Positions 20,301-29,263 of a stretch of 29,332 nt of DNA are shown one piece after another. Source of the stretch: Silene noctiflora (taxonomy: Eukaryota; Streptophyta; Magnoliopsida; Caryophyllales; Caryophyllaceae); NCBI GenBank assembly GCA_009801015.1, contig VHZZ01003842.1, forward strand, positions 65,547 to 94,878, given 5' to 3'. Position 1 is the first letter of the stretch, and every line of letters begins with the position of its first letter. Both the position numbers and the translations under genes were made by a program. Below the pieces are notes generated by a model, which saw only the letters and a program-made list of their open reading frames with translations, ran no database searches and was not told the origin of the DNA.

Positions 20301-22678
20301 TGCAGCAGCATGGCTGGAGTATTTTGAATCAAAAGTGATAGAGCAACAAGAGTTAGCAAGAACGGGAACACCAAAGCCCGATGCATCAATTGCTAGTAAA
20401 GGGCATCTTAGGTACTCAAATGTCTAGCATAACTTGTACCCCGTATTTAGTATCACTGAACTGGATTTCTTTTCGACTTACTGCTATGGTTATGTAAGAG
20501 AATCATGGAGTAAACCTGAAAACGTGACAATCCTTTACGTAGCAATGTAGAATTCTGTATTAACATTAATAAAAATAGAAGTACATTAAGGGAAGAATGT
20601 GCATTGACATTGCATCATACTAAAAAAAAAAACATTAATTGGTCCCTCAAAAGTTTCCGCTTATGGTGAGACACATGAGGTCGAACCTATGCAACCTTAC
20701 TTCGTGTCAATTCAGTGTAGAGCATGTATTCTCAAATAATCCATTACAGAATGTCTGAAGGACCTGTTGGAGAAGCTTGCTAAGAATACATATGTGAAAG
20801 ATAGTAAATCAACAAAAATAAAAAGTACAAAGCATGTCAACCAGAAAAGCGAAGAAAGTGACTGATCTCACTCTGTTATCTCAGTGTATCAGATCTCCTT
20901 GACTACATCAGTTCCAATCAGGATCCAAAGGGAGCAGATGCTCAGAAGAAACACAGGCGCCCAAAGGTACCCCCTCGTTTTTTTTTGTTTGCCGTACTTC
21001 AGTCTTTAGCAAGAGTAATTTATTCTTAATATGAAGTTTTTTGTCGAACACTACCAAAATCATAATTCCTGCAAAACAAGTCAGACTTCAAGCGCTGATA
21101 ATGCCAGTTGTAAAATGTTAAGGGGGATTTTGTCATTCCATATTTCAATTTACTATTCCTTTTTCTCAGTTTCATGTTCTATTCTAGGCATCGCAGGTCA
21201 TCGAAGATTCAACAGTCCCGAGGCAGGATATGGTAGCCAACGGTTCAGCACCGGATCAAGATCATGAAATGTCTAATGGTGTTGTTTTAGAAGAAACAAC
21301 TAGGTCAACTACTAAAAACAATGGACCAAAATCAACTCTTGCAGAACCAAATGACAGCATTGTTACTATTGGTGAGCAGGTTGTGATTGGGGTAGTTGAT
21401 GATACAAGCTCAGATGAGGGGTGGCAAGAAGCCAGCACAAAAGTGCGTTCTGCAAATGCTAATAATGACCGAAATTTTCAGAAGAGACGGCCTAATCATC
21501 TCAAGGTCAAGGTTAAGAGTTCTAGCTTTGCAAAAGAAAACGGTCGTGTTTCAGGAAGCGCCCCTAGGGAGTCAAATCTAACCCTTAATATGAGCTTGAA
21601 GAGCTCTTCTCCTCCAAAAAAATCAAGAGCTCAGACCTTTCATATTGAACCCAGTGTTCAACCTAGAAAGATGTCTTATATGGCTTCAAAATCAATTACT
21701 TACAAAGAAGTGGCCATGTCTCCGCCAGGAACTATTCTGAAGCCTACACAACAGAAAGATGAAACTAGAAGTAATGCAGAAGAAACCCAGATGAAAATTA
21801 CTGAGCCTTCTGAAGGTCATCAAGAAGGAAAAAGCGACGGTGTGGAATGCAATTCCAATGGTAGTGAAGAAGCTAATAATGTTTCAGAGAGTTCAGTTCC
21901 TTTAGTGGAAAATACCACCCTTGAAAGTGAGGAAATGCCGCCTTCTGAAAATCAGGAAAAGCCCTCGGAAATTAAAGGGTCGAAACTCTCAGCAGCGGCC
22001 CCACCTTTCGAACCCACGGTCTTATTCCAGCCTCTAAGCAACTTTTACGATGTAAGAGTGAGCCAAGGCATGTTACTGGAGCCAGTCGAGTTCCCCCCGA
22101 TTTCTGCTAGAGTGCCGTGTGGGCCAAGGTCACCTTTGTATTACAAAACCAACCATTTCTTGCACTTGAAGCAAGTACCTAAAGTCATGAACCCTGATGC
22201 TCCTGAGTTTGTACCCCAGAAATTAGTGCCTGACACAAATACATCTGTCATTGCCGTAAATGATGCAGGTAATGAAGCGGTAAAAGACCATGAGAGGGCA
22301 AAGAGAAGTACTTCTGAGGCAGAAAAGGCAGAACTAGCGAGGCAAATTCTACTTAGCTTCATTGTCAAGTCAGTGCAAAAGAACAGTTCAGAACATTTGG
22401 ACCAGTCAGGTAGGACTGGGAAGCGATCAGGACAATGGCAGAATGCTTCTGAAGCTATTGCAAATGACAGTGCAATTATCAAGATTTCTCATGGGAACGA
22501 AGAGAAAACAAATGGATTCGTAAGGTCAAATGATGATGAGAGGTCAAGCACTAAACATGTTGACAAAGTTGGGGATGGAGAGGGATTTGTTGTCGTATCA
22601 AAAAGGAGGAGAAACCGACAGCATATAGGAGATGATGTTGGGAACATATACACTCAGCAACAACCTGTCTGCACTTGA
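11370..22678 (+). CDS. REC3: CLU/TPR protein, REDUCED CHLOROPLAST COVERAGE family (REC3-like), 23 exons, 1,628 aa
   Basis: Exons: 11370-11439, 11587-11648, 11758-11850, 11975-12047, 14395-14688, 15441-15502, 15698-15829, 15925-15966, 16056-16559, 16676-16827, 17067-17565, 17654-17716, 17800-17901, 18338-18640, 18730-18822, 19141-19242, 19333-19437, 19519-19652, 19733-19916, 20030-20161, 20299-20411, 20885-20966, 21188-22678. All are GT-AG and in frame (4,887 nt). The protein has a Lys-rich start, a ubiquitin-like CLU N-domain (about 24-105), the CLU region from [11 protein letters not shown] (277) to about 560, a Lys/Glu-rich insert (about 575-640), kinesin-light-chain-type TPRs (about 850-1067, LGPDHPDT signature) and a disordered C-terminus encoded by one large exon (1133-1628). 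The family (REC1, REC2/TSS, REC3, FRIENDLY in Arabidopsis) controls chloroplast or mitochondrial compartment size and distribution. Length and N-terminus fit REC3 best, but REC2/TSS is close. Acceptors of exons 3 and 17 are weak (tatgaag). Confidence 0.93.
12812..12935. repeat. Degenerate ~60-bp tandem duplication
   Basis: Two adjacent units each start tctcattttaaag and continue with ttt...gat/gact...ataa(c/t)gaat...gt(a/g)(a/g)tcat(g/a)act(c/t)ata. They are clearly related but diverged. Confidence 0.55.
12940..13085 (-). repeat. TTCAGT-rich dispersed repeat, copy 2 (inverted)
   Basis: Read in reverse it gives the same blocks as 9660-9850: ttatttcaactcatttcag, then atctctttacaaattaac, then TTCAGT/TTCAAT runs, then ctctttttaaccgagaagaa. 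It is in intron 4 of the REC-like gene. Confidence 0.65.
13827..13975. repeat. Transposon-like fragment with internal direct repeat
   Basis: It begins ggcctcgtttggttg, a type of end seen on many plant MITEs, and a related word, cacgtttggttgacatccg, recurs about 64 nt later. No matching opposite terminus was found, so it is a fragment or a one-sided match. Confidence 0.35.
14131..14179. repeat. atatc/at-type microsatellite
   Basis: A run of atcat/atatc units passes into (ta)n, just upstream of exon 5 in intron 4. Confidence 0.7.
14875..15016. repeat. Unequal tandem duplication in REC-like intron 5
   Basis: The units 14875-14958 and 14959-15016 both start ttgatttatcgaaaaagata and end aatggatcgagtttgggatg. 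The second lacks an internal block of about 26 nt. This explains the repeated peptide in the minus-strand ORF at 14906-15208. Confidence 0.8.
15888..15921 (+). repeat. Dispersed 'gagac(g/c)(g/a)tcttac' repeat, copy 2
   Basis: The stretch reads tctgaggcggtcttacataa, related to 9411-9438, and ends directly at the acceptor (gcag, 15921-15924) of exon 8 in the REC-like gene. Confidence 0.3.
16821..16978 (+). repeat. REC3: 79-bp tandem duplication covering the exon 10 splice donor
   Basis: The units 16821-16899 and 16900-16978 match at 77 of 79 positions. The first seven bases of unit 1 (tttacag) are the last bases of exon 10, so unit 2 carries a second copy of the exon end and donor inside the intron. 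Confidence 0.9.
18884..19035. repeat. REC3: Pair of perfect 28-bp direct repeats in REC-like intron 15
   Basis: The word starting acattaaggttgtttagcga is present at 18884-18911 and 19008-19035 with no mismatch over 28 nt, separated by 96 nt. Confidence 0.85.
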
Positions 22679-23056
22679 AGAGAGGTCATGTATTGTGTTC
22701 ATCAAATAATTAACCACAGGTCAGTAAAAGAACAACAAAAGGAAGAGCATTTTGATCAAGACCTATGTTACTTTGACTTGGCTGCAGGTATCAGACCCGA
22801 CGCGGCTATTTTATGAAAATGTTTGATGTTTCTGGAATGAATTTTAGTCTCGGCGTGTCTTCTTGTATTGGAAGGTCGAAGTGTCGGACACACGACACAC
22901 TGCACAAGTGAATGTGTCCAAGCAACATAGATTCAAGAAACCACATTCAGCTGTTAGTATTTTACGTTCAGTAACTGAAGAGTATTTGCTTACCTACCTT
23001 TGGTTTTGATCTCTTTTGTAGTTTTTACCATGAAAGTAAAAGTGCAAGGGGGTGAA

Positions 23057-23062
23057 AATAAA
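23057..23062 (+). terminator. REC3: Possible poly(A) signal of the REC-like gene
   Basis: AATAAA lies about 380 nt beyond the stop and is followed within 50 nt by T-rich sequence. It is a candidate only. Confidence 0.3.
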
Positions 23063-23268
23063 CTCAGATCATGTACTTGTTTCATTTTTGTAATAATCAA
23101 GACATCATCACAGTTTTGTAATTATGTTCTACTGCGACATTTGCATTGCCATTGAAAGATCTCCAATGTTCCTCCTGATTATACAGTCAAATTTCCAGTG
23201 CTGTTCGATAGTTCAAGTTTAGATTTTTGTACAAATTCTCGTTTAAGTCCGTTGTAAGTTTTTTGCAA

Positions 23269-23312
23269 AACTACAGAAAATTGGGCAAAGAACTACAGAA
23301 AATTGGGCAAAG
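23269..23312. repeat. 22-bp perfect tandem pair
   Basis: The unit aactacagaaaattgggcaa plus 'ag' is present twice in a row (23269-23290, 23291-23312). Confidence 0.85.
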
Positions 23313-24041
23313 AACACCAACAGTAATAGGCATATTGTCCCTTCAAGACATCAAACCATTTTTCTGTGGTAATCTTCTTCAAGATACTTTCATCATAATG
23401 CGATAAAACCAATAGCTAGACATTAATCCAAAAACATGTGCAAATGATAAAAATAATCGGGAACGGGTAGATTGAAGGACTTGAGTTTTTTGCATTTGTG
23501 GGCTGTTCAGTTTCAAAAGTTACGTACAAAAATATGGAGTCAACATTCGTGTTTGGTTTAAATCTGGGGAGCAGTATAAAAGGACACGAGAAAGAAATCC
23601 GAAACTGATGAGTAACAGATAAGTACTGTGAAACAACTTTAGAGAACTAAACCTGCAATAATGCATAATGATCATCTGCTATCTTATCACAAGGTAGCAA
23701 ATTAGGGCGCAAGTGATGAAAGACTGCTAAATAGCGATCACGGAATTCGAGAATTGGATACAATATAAAATAGCGATCACTTTTATATTAATCAAACTGA
23801 AATGAGTATACAACATAGAAAGAATTGATGTATAGTATAAACAACACTTTAGATAAGAGCCAACCGAAGCAACGGCAGACAATATGGAAAGAAAAAAAAA
23901 CATTATCCTATTACTGGCTCCTACCTCGGGTAAGGTAAAGACGGTCAGGTGTGAGCCAGTTTTCGCTAAAATTTACACCAACAACCAAGCAATGACAATG
24001 CCGCCTGCGTTATTGAATAAAAGACTGCTAAATATAAGCTA

Positions 24042-24191
24042 CCCCTCTGTTTTTTTCTTTTGTTCTTCCCATTTGACTTAAAGGAATCTCTAAGATACCA
24101 CTTTGACCTTGTTTTAACATTTTTATTGTCGAAGTTCAAAATTTTGACCTCAAAAAGTCAATTGGGAAGGAAAAAAAAGCAGCCGGAGGAG
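24042..24191. mobile_element. Stowaway-like MITE next to the glycerol kinase stop codon
   Basis: The 150-bp element is flanked by TA (24040-24041 and 24192-24193). The left end is CCCCTCTG...cttcccatttgactt and the right end is aagtcaattgggaag...CCGGAGGAG, imperfectly complementary over about 40 nt. It ends 37 nt from the stop codon of the glycerol kinase gene, so it probably lies in that gene's 3' UTR or terminator region. Confidence 0.6.
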
Positions 24192-24228
24192 TATTAGAAA
24201 GCGCAGAGATAACCAGGTGATTCACAGG

Positions 24229-27200
24229 TCACAGAGAAAGATCAGCCAAGTCAAAAGTTCTAGTGACTGCTTTGCACCAGGATGCCACTTTCTTCTTTCT
24301 CAAGTCCTCATCCAATGTTGCACAGAAGATCCGTGCAGATTTTGCTTTTTCTTCAGTAGCAAAAATCTGATCTTCAGTCCAAACCCCAACAGCTAAACCN
24401 GCAGCATATGCTGCTCCAAGAGCTGTCGTCTCAATATCGGCAGGTCTCACCACTGGGCTTCCTAGCAAATCAGCCTGACAATAGCGAAGATAAAATTGAT
24501 GAGAAAAAAATCATCTGGCAGATACCAAACACATGACATAGCAAAAGAAATTCAAATCATAAATTAGAACAAAAACTAAAGTAGGATTTAGAGTTTGTTT
24601 GGTATGGTGGAATACTTTTTTCAGGGAAATGATTAATCCACATAAGATGAATGCTATTCAAGCATACATTTTCTGCACTTTTTTCTAGCAAAATCAAACA
24701 ACTGATTTGATTTCTTGAAGAATATCTCGAGAAAACTGCTATTCAGTTTCTACCATATTTTTATTATGGCTTTGAAATGTTTGCGAGTACAACTGAAAAT
24801 TGAGATAACACAAGTTAGGTGAAAAAGATATAGAATAACCTGAATCTGCATTAAAAGATTGTTAACAGTAGCACCACCATCCACCCTGAGCACGAATTCC
24901 CCATTGGCATCTCTGACCTCACCTTTTTCGCCTGCATCCTTGTGCATAGAATCCAGAACATCCTTCACCTGGAAACACATACTCTCAAGCACAGCCCTAC
25001 AAATGTGTGACTTATTGGTAAACCTTGTGATGCCAATACAAACGCCTCGTGCATCATCACGCCACCAGGGTGCAAACAGGCCGTTAAACGCTGGCACAAA
25101 ATAAACACCACCAGTTGAATCAACTCGTGATGCCAGCTCTTCAATTTCGCTAGAACTTTTTATAATACCTAGACCATCCCTGAGCCATTGAACAGAAGCT
25201 CCTGCAATAGCTATTGAGCCCTCTAGTGCGTAGTTTGTTGGTGCCGAAGGCCCAAGTTTAAAAGCCATTGTAGTTAATAGTCCATGCTTTGAATGGACTA
25301 TCTCTTGACCTGTATTTAAGAGTATGAAGGCACCAGTTCCATATGTGCTCTTTGCCTCCCCCTTTCTACAAGCCTGTCCCACCATTGCAGCGTGTTGATC
25401 ACCCAAACACCCTGCGATTGGAATTCCAGGGACTGGCCAGCCAGTAGCAACAGTTCCGATAATCTCAGAATTGCTTACAATTTTTGGCAAAAGCTGCGGA
25501 GGGATTTTAAGAGTCTTCAATGTCTCCTCATCCCAGGCAAGAGTCTTTAGATTCATTAACATAGTCCTAGATGCATTTGACACATCAGTCACATGTAAAC
25601 CACCTTTAATTCCACCAGTCAAATTCCATATCAGCCACGTATCTACTGTTCCAAAAAGAGCATCGCCTTTTTTCACGGCTTGTTTTACTGCTTCCACGTT
25701 CTCCATCAGCCACAACAACTTTGTTGCACTGAAATAAGTGCTAATTGGCAAACCACACGAAGGCTCAAATTGAGTACGCCCACCTGGCAAATCCTTCTCA
25801 AGTCTCCTGCAGATAGAGACCAACAACATTGTCAAAAGAGTCTTCCTTAACTGAAAATACATTGCATAAACTATTTAGGTAAACTATCATCGTTATTAGC
25901 ATATAAAAATGCGACACAATTAATTTGGTACCATAGATACCAGTAATCACCAAAAATGAATCAATTTCCTTTTTATCAACCAGTAGAAGGCCACGGAATT
26001 CCAGCTGTCAAAGTTTCAGATACTACAGCAGAATTAACCACAGCAAACATCCTCGGTCCTCGGACGTTTAGATGTAAAAATAGGCCAACTGGAATGAAGA
26101 GATATAAATGAAAGGCGCCCCCATTAAAAACTTCTGAAGTAGGAGAGCTAGAAATTGATAGCAATTTTCAAGCGCAAAATGAGCATTGACACGAAGGAGT
26201 ACACCTTTACAAAGAGTGATAAAATTTTAGTTAAAACTACTGATTGCCACAAAACACAATCAAGGTTACTCCTTACTTGACTCAGCAAAGTTCGATACAT
26301 GCCCATGTTGGATACTAGTTCATACTACTAATTGAGTTAGAGAACCACAGAACACAATTTAATCTTTTAATATATGGTTCAAAAATTCAGTCAATTAACT
26401 CTACCTCATAATTACTCCCTCCATTCAACTTTTATCACCCCACTTCAATATAATACTCCTCACACATATTGAGGAAATGGGGTGATAATTTATTAATGGA
26501 GGGAGTACAAATTTTATGATCTACGATCAACATTTTCAGTTTACCAAGTCTTTTTCCTTTTCCGAAAACACAGCATGGGCTTTGTTTCCCTTTTTTTCTG
26601 AAAATGCATGTTGCTTTTACAAAGGGAAAGGAAACACAATCACCATATCATATACTGATATACATATCAACCACATATAAGAAGTATTATATAAATCTTA
26701 TATCAAACCTGCAGATGGAACTGGTACGAGCATCCATCCAAACAATAGCTTTGTAAAGAGGAAGTCCTGTAGATTTACTCCAAACAACAGTTGTCTCTCT
26801 CTGATTGGTGATCCCAATAGCCTTCAACCCGCTATCAACATTATGCCCCCCTGCAGTGGCCTTATCGATTGCTTTCGCAATACAAATTCTTACACTCTCC
26901 AATATCTCCATCGGATCATGCTCAACCCACCTGTTAAAAAAAAACAAATGGTTAATTAACCAGCACAAAAATCCCAGAAAATCACACCTAGAATTTACAA
27001 AAACTCAATCAAATTTCTCAGACATTGTAACAAACAGAAGATATTACTACACTCCCAACCCAACTTTCAAAAAACAGACATGGTTAATTAAATAGCACAA
27101 GAAACCCACAAAATCACACCAGGATTTACAAATAGTCAATCAAATTTTTCCAACATTTTAACAAAGGGTGGTAGTACACCCTCCATTATCTTCCCTAAGA

Positions 27201-27662
27201 TCATGCTCAACCCGCCTTTCGAAAAACCCACATGGTTAATAAATCAGCACGAAAAATCCACAAAAGCAAAGCTAAAAGTTACCAATATTCAAATCAAATT
27301 TCTCACATACAATTTAACAAACAATGGAATTACACTCTCCAAATATCTCCACCAGATCATGCTCAATCCACCATTCAAAAAACCCACATAGCAAATTAAT
27401 CAGCACAAAAAACCCACAAAATCAAACCTAAAATTTACCAACACCCAAATAAATTTTCTCAGAGACATTTCATCAACCACAGATGCGCATAATGGAAAAA
27501 AAAAAAAAAATGAAAAACACAATACCCTGCAACTGGGTAAAACTGGGTGAATTCAACTTGATGCGATCCAATGGGTTTGGCAGCTTGATTGTAAATAATA
27601 AATCGTGAGCTTGTTGTACCTTGATCTATGGAACCGATAAATGACACTGTTTTTTTCGACAT
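24229..27662 (-). CDS. GLI1: Glycerol kinase (GLI1/NHO1), 4 exons, 523 aa
   Basis: Transfers phosphate from ATP to glycerol to give sn-glycerol-3-phosphate, in the cytosol. Exons on the minus strand: 27662-27526, 26930-26709, 25806-24840, 24474-24229 (1,572 nt, all GT-AG, in frame). FGGY-family marks: the N-terminal phosphate loop [10 protein letters not shown] (11-20), FGGY signature 1 as [13 protein letters not shown] (144-156), the catalytic-base Asp in [10 protein letters not shown] (D256), and signature 2 in [17 protein letters not shown]. The length equals that of the family. In Arabidopsis the orthologue is GLI1, also called NHO1 because it is needed for non-host resistance to bacteria. 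Intron 1 (26931-27525) is a tandem array derived from its own exon 2 boundary, and intron 2 (25807-26708) holds a Stowaway MITE. The N at 24400 is the third base of a GCN codon, so the residue is Ala whatever the base. Confidence 0.95.
26415..26505. mobile_element. 91-bp Stowaway-like MITE in glycerol kinase intron 2
   Basis: Its ends are CTCCCTCCATT and AATGGAGGGAG (perfect), with TA on both sides (26413-26414, 26506-26507). The inner arms ttatcacccca and tggggtgataa also pair. The whole element can fold into one hairpin. It is related in size and centre to 28983-29073. Confidence 0.8.
26891..27480 (-). repeat. GLI1: Degenerate tandem array built on the intron 1 / exon 2 boundary of GLI1
   Basis: There are four units of about 140-156 bp, starting (plus-strand anchor gatcatgctcaa) near 26914, about 27051 (anchor partly deleted), 27199 and 27355. 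Each contains tggttaat-like, cagcac(a/g)aaaaa, ccacaaaa and caaatttctca blocks in the same order. The end of each unit (27175-27216, 27331-27372) repeats the first ~40 coding bases of exon 2 (26891-26930), with small indels. The array thus fills intron 1 with decayed exon 2 starts. Confidence 0.85.
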
Positions 27663-27738
27663 TTTTGCGTGTTTTTTTTTTTTTGTCTGGGTAATTTTTC
27701 GATCAGAACAATGTAGGAGAAGATGAAGATATAGTAGA

Positions 27739-27745
27739 TAATATA
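27739..27745 (-). promoter_or_regulatory. GLI1: Putative TATA box of GLI1
   Basis: On the minus strand ctatattatc contains TATATTA about 80 nt upstream of the ATG, implying a leader of roughly 45-50 nt. A second TA-rich word (tactatatct, 27735-27726) is an alternative. Confidence 0.4.
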
Positions 27746-27794
27746 GTTGGGGAGGTTAAGATGTCAATCTGTTATTCCTCTAATTTTGGAAGGG

Positions 27795-27894
27795 TTGACC
27801 AAAGTATGTATTTTTAATTGCTGGAAGTGTTTGAAATTTGACTTTTGTGATCATGAATTCATGATTATCTGATCATTGGCCAATTTTAAGTCAA
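27795..27894. promoter_or_regulatory. GLI1: Three W-box hexamers upstream of GLI1
   Basis: TTGACC occurs at 27795-27800, TTGACT at 27838-27843, and AGTCAA (TTGACT on the minus strand) at 27889-27894, all within 235 nt of the start codon. TTGAC(C/T) is the binding site of WRKY transcription factors. Function is inferred only from the motif and from the known defence induction of this gene in Arabidopsis. Confidence 0.4.
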
Positions 27895-27993
27895 AGGTTA
27901 CGTGGATGGATAACGTATCAACTTTGGATTCAACAAAATGTGATCACTTACTTTATTGGGAAAATGTCCGAGTTGCCTTATTTTCTGCAAAGC

Positions 27994-28138
27994 GTCCGTC
28001 ACAAGCCGAAGACGGATAGTGTCCCTCTCACAATAAGGCAAGTGGGAGGACAAGTGGGGAAGAAATTAAACACCTCATGAATAGTGTCACTTGCATATTA
28101 TGAGAGGGGCACTATCCGTCTTCAACTTGTAACGGATA
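27994..28138. mobile_element. Fold-back (MITE-like) element of about 145 bp
   Basis: The left arm 27994-28044 and the right arm 28088-28138 are inverted copies. The core gaagacggatagtg(t/c)ccctc is shared with one mismatch, and similarity continues outward through a gtccgt(c/t)acaag-type stretch and inward to gcaagtg. The loop is about 43 nt. The boundaries and target duplication are not certain. Confidence 0.65.
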
Positions 28139-28200
28139 GTACCCGTTTTCAATGAGAATTTGTGTATTTTCTGTTGTCTACGGATTTTTTTTTTTTTTGA

Positions 28201-28607
28201 AAAATGCACACCGTATTCTTAAAGTTTGTCATTTTGTACGAAATATTAAAAAATTTCAATCCGAAAAAGTTTAAGAGGTCATAACTCATGTTTACGATAT
28301 CCGAATGTAAAAAACGTCTTTTCGATAACTACGATTTGGAAAAAAATTCGAGCTTGGAACTACTGACCAAGAGATCTGATCACTCAAAGTTTGTTCGGTC
28401 AAAAAAAAACTTTGACATACAAAAACTCCTAGCCGTGGAATCCAAGTACGACAATTTTTTTTTCCAAATCGTAATTCCCGAATAAACGATCGATTTATAA
28501 CCTCTTAAACATGATTTATGACCTCTTAAAGTTTTCCGGTTCAAAAATTTGGGTATTTCGTGCAAAATGATAAATCTCAAGGGTACCGTGTGTATTTTCC
28601 ATTTTTT
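28201..28607. mobile_element. Large fold-back (MITE-like) element of about 400 bp
   Basis: The left arm (28201-28358) and right arm (28441-28600) are long imperfect inverted repeats. Pairs include cacaccgt with acggtgtg-type ends, tcattttg(t/c)acgaaat, ttaagaggtcata(a/c), and tacgatttggaaaaaaa. The 82-nt loop carries a further small hairpin (caaagttt...aaactttg). The opposite-strand ORFs at 28288-28485 and 28380-28580 are by-products of the palindrome. The family is not recognised. Confidence 0.75.
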
Positions 28608-28679
28608 TATTTAATTTTATTTTTTAATCTAGAATATTAAAGTTCATATCTTTGGTCCCTTCTATTAACTTCTCTATAA

Positions 28680-28960
28680 ATGTCATCATGTGGACGGTTA
28701 ATCCAAGACCAACACAATCCAAACACTCCTATAGACACCAACAATCCCTACTACATTTACCAATCTGACAATCCTGAACAGTCACTGGTTTCTAAACCCA
28801 TGGATGGAACCGAGGATCTTGGAAAAGGTGAAATATCACTACTTTGCCATCTGAGAACAAATTGAGATTCATCAATGAAAAGATTGCCAAGCATATCCCC
28901 CTATTGCAGATTATGAACATTGGGATAAATCTTTACCAAGATTGAAGAGACGGTGTTGTA
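28680..28960 (+). pseudogene. Decayed Ty1/copia-type gag N-terminal fragment
   Basis: The first frame reads a stretch typical of the plant copia gag start (NPYYIYQSDNPEQSLVSKPM, residues 22-41 of the short ORF) and stops at 28863. A second piece of the same domain, containing ENKLRFINEKI, lies in another frame at about 28839-28930. So the fragment has at least one frameshift and several stops. No LTR, protease or reverse transcriptase follows within the window. Confidence 0.6.
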
Positions 28961-28982
28961 CTATGACACAACAAAGGAAGTA

Positions 28983-29073
28983 CTCCCTCTTATTCAGCCT
29001 ATAGTTCCCCTTTCATTATAATACTACTCACATATATTAGAGAAATGAGAACTATAGGCTGAATAAGAGGGAG
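28983..29073. mobile_element. 91-bp Stowaway-like MITE, near-perfect hairpin
   Basis: The ends CTCCCTCTTATTCAGCC and GGCTGAATAAGAGGGAG are perfectly complementary, the arms pair over about 31 nt with two mismatches, and TA flanks both sides (28981-28982, 29074-29075). It has the same length and a similar centre (ataatact.ctcaca.atatt) as the element at 26415-26505. Confidence 0.85.
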
Positions 29074-29263
29074 TACAATATTAGATAAATGACATAAATC
29101 AAGGATATGACTTTGTGTTAACCTAGTAAACCAAGTTGAAAAAAGATTGGGAATAATTACGTAGTATTTGGAGGATACAATCATGCAAGTGTGGGTGTAA
29201 ATGTGTTACTTATATATGATGAGATAACCAAACATGACCAGAATCAGAAAGAAGTTTTTGCTT

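Larger units (their letters stand above)
22679..24228. other. Convergent intergenic region between REC-like and glycerol kinase genes
   Basis: It holds the 3' flanks of both genes. A possible short 3'-UTR intron of the REC-like gene runs 22720-22787 (ccacag|gtcagt ... gctgcag). The second copy of the shared 17-mer lies at 22875-22891, an AATAAA at 23057-23062, a perfect 22-bp tandem pair at 23269-23312, and a Stowaway-like MITE at 24042-24191. The repeated word aatagcgatcac occurs twice around 23730-23775. No gene is supported; the 65-codon ORF at 23884-24081 is not convincing. Confidence 0.5.

Noticed and set aside
24859..25104. Antisense ORF inside glycerol kinase exon 3
   Set aside because: It is a shadow of the strongly conserved GLI1 frame.
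4092..27662. A functional gene cluster linking hydrolase, REC-like protein and glycerol kinase
   Set aside because: No shared pathway, each gene has its own promoter, the third is convergent, and all are common single plant genes. Proximity alone is not evidence.
28288..28580. Opposing ORFs of 65 and 66 codons, possible small proteins
   Set aside because: Both lie in the ~400-bp palindrome, and symmetry of the arms explains ORFs on both strands.
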